From CALDTK01 sp045110575 (GTDB taxonomy: Bacteria; Bacteroidota; Bacteroidia; Chitinophagales; Saprospiraceae): a DNA stretch of 64,000 bases. A model generated the notes under the pieces. That model made no database searches and was not told where the DNA came from. It was given only the letters and a program-made list of their open reading frames with translations. The stretch spans positions 62,001 through 126,000 of the forward strand of contig JBGCGF010000001.1 of NCBI GenBank assembly GCA_045110575.1. The letters run 5' to 3'. Made by a program: the position numbers and the translations under genes. Each line of letters starts with the position of its first letter. The stretch's first letter is position 1. Shown here piece by piece: positions 55,232 through 62,008 of the stretch.

Positions 55232-55858
55232 TTAATTACCGTCAAACGGAAACACGACTGCTTGATAGTATCCGTTTTCAATGACTACATCATCTGCATA
55301 AGCTGGATCATTTGTGCAATCAGGATCACGAAACAAATGCGCTGAAAACCCGCCTTCTATAACAGATTGATTTCCATGGTACTTTTCCGTCTCAAAAATA
55401 GCAGTGTAGTCATTTGTCTTACAGCTATAGATAGAATTGTACTGATCAGCGTGAGTCCAAGAAAATGTAAAACTACGGCTATCAAATCCTATCTCCGATG
55501 TTGTCGAATCTTGACCTGTTGAACAATTTCTATTGTTCGGAGGAAAAGATGATACCAATAAAGGAACATCTTTCTTCTGAAAATGAATCCTTAATAACGC
55601 AGTTCTTACACAAACCTCATTGGAGACGACCCCAATAAATACCCATTCATCGTTTTCGTCTTCTGCAATAACGGTTGCTCCTGTGTAAGAGACACCATCA
55701 ATATCAACGGTCATAAATCCCCTTTCACGACTGTCTCCCAGTACGATTTCAGCACAGTCATATCTACCTTCATCGGGGAACGGAATTTGATACTCTTTAT
55801 CCTTTTGACAGGAAAAAAATAGCAACATCAAAATAATGAGCAGGCTTAAACTTTTCAT
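55232..55858 (-). CDS. Hypothetical lipoprotein coupled to the metalloprotease
   Basis: 208 residues with a lipoprotein signal (LLIILMLLFFSC). The mature part is beta-rich with paired cysteines (RYDCAEIVLG, EVCVRTALL, NNRNCSTG, SIYSCKTND, RDPDCTND) and resembles the short immunoglobulin-like or calycin-like lipoproteins of Bacteroidota, but no family is firmly recognised. Its ATG overlaps the stop of the protease gene (ATGA), so it is translated behind it and would share its expression state. A surface immunity, inhibitor or anchor role for the protease is possible but only an inference from the coupling. Confidence 0.75.
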   Translation of the reverse strand: MKSLSLLIILMLLFFSCQKDKEYQIPFPDEGRYDCAEIVLGDSRERGFMTVDIDGVSYTGATVIAEDENDEWVFIGVVSNEVCVRTALLRIHFQKKDVPLLVSSFPPNNRNCSTGQDSTTSEIGFDSRSFTFSWTHADQYNSIYSCKTNDYTAIFETEKYHGNQSVIEGGFSAHLFRDPDCTNDPAYADDVVIENGYYQAVVFPFDGN

Positions 55859-57819
55859 TTATTCAAATGAATTTTACTTGAAAAAATAGCTCCATCCTCA
55901 TCGATTACACTGACAATGATCACCTGGTTTTGAGTTCCGGAAAGTAAATTTGGCGGAATTGATATCCGATCTGATCCCTCCGTACTTTCATAGCGATAAA
56001 GCTCACGCCCTAAAAGATCAGAAAAGATAATATCAACTTTTGAAGAACTAATGACAGAGCTGTTCAAAACAATTTGATCACCTTGTAAAATAGCGACCTG
56101 ATGCTCTTCAAAAGAACTTTTTGGTTCGGACAAAGCCTCGTGCCCCGCACATGGATCATATGGTTCATTTACATAAACAGTTTGGAAATCTGAAAAGTCC
56201 AAACCGTTACACGTAATTTTAGCTTGGAGTGTTACCGACCTTGAGTTTTGAGGCATCTGATAATCTAACGTTCCAGAATTTTGCCCTAAATAAGTAAAAG
56301 GACCTCCGTCAATTGACACAAACCATTTTACCATAGATGCCGTAGCACCATCAGGGCATTTTGTTTCTGTGGTAAACGTTTCTGTTGTACCAGGTTCTGT
56401 CTCGGTTGTACCAGAAATCATAACGCCTGAGTATGCTCTATCGGCGAACTCAGACATGAAGCAGCCCAACATGTCTAATTGCTCAACATTATTTCTCGTT
56501 GCTGATCCAGTAGGCAAGTCATCAGGGCCCCAAGTCACATCAGGATTAGAGAAATGAAGTACGCGAGTACCAGCCTTAAATTCATGGCCGTTAGGGAGCC
56601 AAGAAACATCTACTGACATAATAGTTGACTCAAATACTCCACCTGCTGTGCCATCTACAATTGCACCTCTAGCGCTTAACCTTAACTCAGAGACCCCATT
56701 TGGAAGATTTCGATCGTCATTATTATGCTTACAACCATGATTGTGAGCGAGCTCGTGCTGAGGAGTGAAGGATAATTCAGAGTCAATATTTGCAATCACA
56801 GTATTCCTATCGACTGGTGCAGTAGTATTACGTATTTCTGCTATACCGTTAGCCCCATCAAAGAGGAATGATTGAGGCTGTGTTAGGAGCATAAAAACAT
56901 CAGCTCCTGAGGATTCCATTAATGCTATTACTTGCGGATCCATTTCTACGATACCTGTTGCTGTTGCCGCAGGCGATGGAGTGAAAAATTCTAACGCAGT
57001 AATATCAGAATAGCCAGCCAAACGATATCTAACCTCTCTTGCCTTTGAATTAAAAAGTGCTCTATTCATAACGCTAACGACGTTTGCAGCCACAGGGCCT
57101 CCTGCTGAATGAAGCAAAGCCCTAGGTGTAGCACCGATATATAAGTCGATTGTGCAAGTTTTAGCTGATATATATTCCTCTAAAGTTGCATCATCAAGAG
57201 TAAATCCACTTCCACCTGTCTTGTTGGGTTCTAGATTTTCGGCTCGCACCATATTATTCATTACTTCTGAGTAATTAGTAGCGTCCAGATCATGAGAGCT
57301 ACTACAATAGTTACAACTTGAACTACCGCTTCCAACCCTAGGCCTTTTATATAGTATTGATTTCTCTGCGTTAACTGGTTTTATCAAGTAAGCGTCTGTA
57401 TCTGTCTGCAAATATCCTGTCAGACCAGAAGCGTCTTCAGCAAGTACTAATAATCCAAAACAAGGAGGAATAGAAACCGGTGGAACACCCTGAGGGTTTG
57501 ATCCTCCTGGCTCAAGGATATATGACGTTATGCCATTTATATGAGTTTCACTGTGAACAAAATGAAAAGTGACATATCCATCTAAGTCAGGAATAAACAC
57601 ATTTACAGGATGAGCTATTGCTGCTGCTGCACTGAAGCTCGATGATTCCCTTATCCAAGAATCACTATAGTCGAGCGAATTTTCTCGAAACTCATGTCTT
57701 GTGGCCTCAGTACTACTCCAAGTGTAATCGTCAGTTAGAACTGGTGTGAATAAATTAAACCCTCCATCGTCCTGAAATTGGTCGTCAAAATCCTGACCGT
57801 CAGGGGCCTGCGCTAACAT
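55855..57819 (-). CDS. Secreted metzincin (reprolysin-like) metalloprotease, apparently phase-variable
   Basis: At least 654 residues. The zinc site is HELAHNHGCKH (HExxHxxGxxH) with His355 first, i.e. a metzincin, in a text typical of reprolysin-like Bacteroidota proteases (PQHELAHNHGCKHNNDDR). The C-terminus carries a T9SS-type sorting domain (VDIIFSDLLGRELYRYES ... IFSSKIHLNK). The annotated ATG at 57819 (MLAQAPDGQ) leaves no signal peptide, but in the same frame just upstream the codons read LRLVSAFCFLFLLGINS, a signal peptide core with no start codon. The only ATG (57901) is placed one base out of frame by a (CA)13 tract (57870-57896) and reads into TAG at 57868. Gaining one CA or losing two would restore a full secreted protein. 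Confidence 0.88.
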   Translation of the reverse strand: MLAQAPDGQDFDDQFQDDGGFNLFTPVLTDDYTWSSTEATRHEFRENSLDYSDSWIRESSSFSAAAAIAHPVNVFIPDLDGYVTFHFVHSETHINGITSYILEPGGSNPQGVPPVSIPPCFGLLVLAEDASGLTGYLQTDTDAYLIKPVNAEKSILYKRPRVGSGSSSCNYCSSSHDLDATNYSEVMNNMVRAENLEPNKTGGSGFTLDDATLEEYISAKTCTIDLYIGATPRALLHSAGGPVAANVVSVMNRALFNSKAREVRYRLAGYSDITALEFFTPSPAATATGIVEMDPQVIALMESSGADVFMLLTQPQSFLFDGANGIAEIRNTTAPVDRNTVIANIDSELSFTPQHELAHNHGCKHNNDDRNLPNGVSELRLSARGAIVDGTAGGVFESTIMSVDVSWLPNGHEFKAGTRVLHFSNPDVTWGPDDLPTGSATRNNVEQLDMLGCFMSEFADRAYSGVMISGTTETEPGTTETFTTETKCPDGATASMVKWFVSIDGGPFTYLGQNSGTLDYQMPQNSRSVTLQAKITCNGLDFSDFQTVYVNEPYDPCAGHEALSEPKSSFEEHQVAILQGDQIVLNSSVISSSKVDIIFSDLLGRELYRYESTEGSDRISIPPNLLSGTQNQVIIVSVIDEDGAIFSSKIHLNK

Positions 57820-57869
57820 TGAATTAATCCCTAAAAGGAATAAAAAACAAAACGCAGAAACGAGCCTAA

Positions 57870-57896
57870 GTGTGTGTGTGTGTGTGTGTGTGTGTG
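57870..57896. repeat. (CA)13 dinucleotide tract in the metalloprotease 5' coding region
   Basis: 27 bp of uninterrupted GT on the plus strand (CA on the coding strand). It lies 2 codons after the candidate start ATG (57901) and ahead of the signal peptide codons. Long pure dinucleotide runs are rare in bacterial genomes except in contingency loci, where slipped-strand mispairing changes frame. Confidence 0.97.
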
Positions 57897-58053
57897 TTCA
57901 TTAGTTATGTGGTATTTATGATGAATTTACCATAAATATAACGACGATCCCTCTCATATCCTAATTAAATTTCACCCTGCACTTAAATCTTCTATTCACC
58001 TTTAGACAGACCCCGTACCCGTTTTGAACGGTTGGCAAACAAATACCACAACA

Positions 58054-59994
58054 TCACCTTACCAGCGTCACCTCACCACTCACCCGCTCTACCGCACCAT
58101 CGAAGTAGCGGACGCGGGCGGAGAATACGTACACGCCCTCGTCGAGGGTTTTCCCTCCTGTTGATCCGTCCCATCCAGCTTGCTGGTTGTTGGGAGGAAG
58201 ACTTGTCCGACTAAACAGAAGATTACCCCAGCGATCCACCACGAGGAGTTCTTCGATCATTTGCACGTTGGGGCTTTCGCCAAAACCTGTGAAATAGTCG
58301 TTCACCCCATCGCCATTTGGAGAGAAAGCAGTTGGGAAGAAGTGCTTGCGAACGGTCACGACCTCCAGTAAAATGCTGTCTGTAGCGATGCAGCCATTTT
58401 CATTGATCGCCTCTGCCAAAAGCGCTACGCTCCTCATAGGTCTCAAAACGAAGTCCGTGCATGGGAGATCACACTCTACGGCCTCGGCCGGTGTCCACGT
58501 TACCTGTTGAGTGACACCTCCAGAGACCCGGATGTTGACTCGTGCTTCGTCCCCAAGTTCGATCGTGAGGTCAGGGCCCAATTCAAAAGCAAATGGAATA
58601 GGATTGACCAGTTGGATGGAATCCAAAAGCGTACAACCGTATTTATCAGTAATCTGATATCGATAGTTCCCTTCAGAAAGGCCTGCCTGCTGCTGACCAT
58701 CTAAGATCGGCAGATCGTTCAATAGATAGCTATATGGCGGAGTCCCGTTAATGGGCTCTGTAGCAAATAAGGTCCCATCTTCTATATAAGAACAAGAAGG
58801 ATCTGTACCTATCAACGTACTAGCAATGCCTGGGTCTGCTTGGACAAACAAGTTCGTTGTGACTACTGAATCACAACCAAACAAGGTAATGAGGCTTTCC
58901 ACGTAAGTACCGGTTTGATCATAGCTACTCAGTCCTACTTGGTAAGACAGACCTTCGCAAATGGTATCTTGAATCAAGTATTCCTTCGGCTGATAAAAGA
59001 GGGTTTTGACATTAGAAATCACACGGCACGTGCGACTCGTCAGGTTCACTGTACCGTTGGCTAGCAAATAGCGATAGTAGTAAAAACCACTGCGCGTATC
59101 GGTATGCGTCAGCGATAGTGCTGTTGCTCCTGCGATATCCACCCAAGTAAGTCCTTCATCAAAACTCTGCTGCCATTGAATAGCAGGCGAGTCGTATTGG
59201 TCTCCCTCTATCGTGGCTTCAAGAACGATCGGATCACCGTCCTCACAGGCAAAACTGACCTCATTGGGAAGTATCTGGGCAGACGGACCACAAGCTCGAA
59301 AACTGATGTTATCGATCGCTAGATCATTTCCAAAACCTCCTGGCGCATTGTTGCGCAAAGACAAAACTACACTGGTCTGACCAGGAACTGTTGCAAACTC
59401 AAATCGATAAGTATTCCAGCTACGATTTTTCGGCACATCGCCTGTCCTGAACACGGCTTGCCCGTCAATCAAAAAGGTGACGTTTGGATCGATGTAGCTG
59501 TCGAAACCTGATGAGGTAATTAAGTTGAGGATGTCTGCCGAAAACGCATACACGCTATTATCGCAAAGTCCATCGACCTGCTGCGTATAAAAGATGCTCG
59601 GTTGATACGAGGCGTTGACAACCATCATGTATCCTTCAGGATCGGTACTGTTATCTCGCGTTCGAATCCACGATCCGTAGATGTTGGGCCACGCTCCGGT
59701 ATTGTTTGTGAGGGTATACGACCCATCGTTGGGTGGGCCCTGTAATACGTAGTTGTAGCCTGGTGCGATGCCCGGATTCTGCAGCAGAATATTGTCCGGA
59801 CCGCTACCAAAATCCCCGTCAACAAAGAGGTTCTCACCGAGATTGCCGTCACATCGCTGCGCATAGTTGTCTGTGACCACACACAGCAATACGAGCACCA
59901 GCAGAAGCTGTTGGCCTTTGGAAAGAAAGAGTAAGATTTGATTATTGCTTGGGCGCACTAGCTCAAGGTAATCGATACGAGAAATAGACCTCAA
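58054..59994 (-). CDS. Secreted adhesin-like protein with CHU_C (T9SS type B) sorting domain, paralogue A
   Basis: 646 residues. After a signal region (LLLVLVLLCVVTDNYAQ) comes a jelly-roll-like module with CDGNLGENLFVDGDFGSG and VTFLIDGQAVFRTGDV (residues ~46-230), Ig-like beta text with IQWQQSFDEGLTWVDIAGA, a SprB-like short repeat region (GCDSVVTTNLFV, GTPPYSYLLNDLPI), and a C-terminal gliding-type domain FFPTAFSPNGDGVNDYF ... VDRWGNLLFSR. That domain sends it through the T9SS to the surface. The SprB-like repeats suggest a role in adhesion or gliding. It is 69 bp from, and clearly paralogous to, the next gene upstream. The start is uncertain because the N-terminus has a long polar lead before the hydrophobic core. 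Confidence 0.9.
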   Translation of the reverse strand: MRSISRIDYLELVRPSNNQILLFLSKGQQLLLVLVLLCVVTDNYAQRCDGNLGENLFVDGDFGSGPDNILLQNPGIAPGYNYVLQGPPNDGSYTLTNNTGAWPNIYGSWIRTRDNSTDPEGYMMVVNASYQPSIFYTQQVDGLCDNSVYAFSADILNLITSSGFDSYIDPNVTFLIDGQAVFRTGDVPKNRSWNTYRFEFATVPGQTSVVLSLRNNAPGGFGNDLAIDNISFRACGPSAQILPNEVSFACEDGDPIVLEATIEGDQYDSPAIQWQQSFDEGLTWVDIAGATALSLTHTDTRSGFYYYRYLLANGTVNLTSRTCRVISNVKTLFYQPKEYLIQDTICEGLSYQVGLSSYDQTGTYVESLITLFGCDSVVTTNLFVQADPGIASTLIGTDPSCSYIEDGTLFATEPINGTPPYSYLLNDLPILDGQQQAGLSEGNYRYQITDKYGCTLLDSIQLVNPIPFAFELGPDLTIELGDEARVNIRVSGGVTQQVTWTPAEAVECDLPCTDFVLRPMRSVALLAEAINENGCIATDSILLEVVTVRKHFFPTAFSPNGDGVNDYFTGFGESPNVQMIEELLVVDRWGNLLFSRTSLPPNNQQAGWDGSTGGKTLDEGVYVFSARVRYFDGAVERVSGEVTLVR

Positions 59995-60063
59995 ATAATT
60001 CTCGAAAGTCTACTCAATGATGACGTACAAACGTAGAGCGTGTCTAAGAAAACAGCGGATGCC

Positions 60064-61959
60064 TTAACGCATCAACGTCACTTCTCCACTCACCTGCTCT
60101 ACTTCGCCGTCAAAGTAGCGGACACGTGCAGAGAAAACGTACACGCCTGGGTCGAGCCTTTCACCTTGAAAATAGCCATTCCAGCCAGACTGAACGTCGT
60201 TGGGAAGGATATCTGATTCATTGAAAAGCATACTACCCCAGCGATTGACCACCAACAGTTCTTCAATCATCTGCACATTGGGGCTTTCGCCAAAACCTAT
60301 GAAATAGTCGTTTATACCATCTCCATTTGGTGAAAAGGCCGTTGGAAAAAAGTGCTTCCGAACAGTCGTCACATTTAGCATAAGGCTATCGCTAGCATTG
60401 CACCCGTTTTCATCGATGGCTTCACCGACGAGTTGGATACTTTTCGCGGGTTGCACCACCGCATCGGTACAAGGAAGGCTACAATCGACAACATCGGCTG
60501 GAAACCAAGCAATCTCTTTGGTGATACCTCCAGAGGCATTTGCACGCACTCGGCGGTCATCGCCAAGTTCAATCGATAAATCGGGGCCGAGGTCAATTGT
60601 ATATATAGGAGGCGCAGTAATACTTACCTCGGTTGCCAACGTACAGCCAAATCGATCTTCAATCGTGTAGGCATAAGTTCCAGGAGCAAGACCACTGATC
60701 AATTGGCCATTTGCAATCGGCTCATCGTTCAATGTATAGGCGTACGGTGCTGTTCCTCCGGTCGGAAGAGTTGCCTCAATTAGGCCGTCTTCCATGTACG
60801 AACAGCTCGGAATCTCGACCGTGAGTTGACTCTCAATCGCGGAAGTCATTTCGACCGTAAGTGTTGTTGTAATGATGCTATCGCAACCCAGAGAAGACGT
60901 TAAGGTGTCTACATAAACTCCTGAAGATTCGTGGGTGCGTGCTCCTATAGTTAAGCCGCCTCCCAGACAGATTGTATCCGTTTGGGCAAACGATTTCGGC
61001 TGGACAAAAACGGTTTTCGCATTCGAAACAACCCTACAGTTAACCGATGCCAAGTTGGAAATGCCATTGGCAAGCTGGTATCGGTAATAGTAAAATCCGA
61101 CGCTTGTATTTGTATGCCAAAAGCTCAATTGGTTGGCTCCTGGGATGTCTTGCCACGTTACGCCTTGATCAAAAGACTCCTGCCACTGGGCAGCGGGGTC
61201 ACTGAATTGATCTCCTGCAATCGTAGCAAACAACTCAACAGGAGCACCATCTTCACAAGCCACTGCTTGCTCGAATGGGAGTATCAAGGCGTTGGGTCCA
61301 CAAGCCCTGAAGCTTAAGTTATCTAGGCCGATGTCGTTCCCAATACCACCTGGCGCATTATTACTCAGCCCAAGCGTGACAGAAGTCTGCCCTGGGTTAG
61401 TAGAAAACGTAAATGCATAGGTAGTCCAGGTCAAATCCTGAGCGATATCACCGGTCGTAAAGCTGACATTACCATCTATCAGAAAAGTAACGTTCGGCTT
61501 GATGTGTGGAACAGCAGCGTCTGGCTTGATGATATTGATTAGATCGGCGGAGAATTGATAGATCGTATTCTCACAAAGTCCGTCAATCGTCTGCTCGTAG
61601 AATAACCCCGGATCAAAGGAGGCATTCACCACCATCATGTAGCCTAGAGGATCAGGGCTGTTATCCCCTATCTCAGACCAAGACTCCCAGAGGCCCGTCC
61701 AGGCACCTGTATTGTTCGTGACGGTGTATTCACCATCTAGCGGGGGCCCCACAAAGACGTATTGAAACCCAGGAGCGATTCCAGGATCAGGAGAAACGAT
61801 GTTATCCGCTCCACTTCCAAAGTCACCGTCAACGAAGATATTTTCGCCTAGGTTTCCATCACAAACTTGTGCCTGAGAGACAGAAACGAACCACAAGCAA
61901 GACACCAGCACTATTAGCTGGCGAACTACAACCTGTTCTGATATTGGAAAAATCTGCAC
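60064..61959 (-). CDS. Secreted adhesin-like protein with CHU_C sorting domain, paralogue B
   Basis: 631 residues with the same domain order as its neighbour: signal peptide (LIVLVSCLWFVSVSQAQ), jelly-roll module (CDGNLGENIFVDGDFGSG), Ig-like text (AQWQESFDQGVTWQDIPGA), SprB-like repeats (GTAPYAYTLNDEPI), and CHU_C (FFPTAFSPNGDGINDYF; VNRWGSMLFNESD). The pair arose by tandem duplication; blocks such as FFPTAFSPNGDG and SPNVQMIEELLVV are almost identical while the middle has diverged, so they may bind different ligands. Each carries the 14-mer at the same homologous site (58273 and 60283), encoding GFGESPN. Confidence 0.9.
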   Translation of the reverse strand: MQIFPISEQVVVRQLIVLVSCLWFVSVSQAQVCDGNLGENIFVDGDFGSGADNIVSPDPGIAPGFQYVFVGPPLDGEYTVTNNTGAWTGLWESWSEIGDNSPDPLGYMMVVNASFDPGLFYEQTIDGLCENTIYQFSADLINIIKPDAAVPHIKPNVTFLIDGNVSFTTGDIAQDLTWTTYAFTFSTNPGQTSVTLGLSNNAPGGIGNDIGLDNLSFRACGPNALILPFEQAVACEDGAPVELFATIAGDQFSDPAAQWQESFDQGVTWQDIPGANQLSFWHTNTSVGFYYYRYQLANGISNLASVNCRVVSNAKTVFVQPKSFAQTDTICLGGGLTIGARTHESSGVYVDTLTSSLGCDSIITTTLTVEMTSAIESQLTVEIPSCSYMEDGLIEATLPTGGTAPYAYTLNDEPIANGQLISGLAPGTYAYTIEDRFGCTLATEVSITAPPIYTIDLGPDLSIELGDDRRVRANASGGITKEIAWFPADVVDCSLPCTDAVVQPAKSIQLVGEAIDENGCNASDSLMLNVTTVRKHFFPTAFSPNGDGINDYFIGFGESPNVQMIEELLVVNRWGSMLFNESDILPNDVQSGWNGYFQGERLDPGVYVFSARVRYFDGEVEQVSGEVTLMR

Positions 61960-62008
61960 GTGAGTAAGCTATGCCCTTTACCGAAGGGCCGCTTATGGCT
62001 GGCAAATC

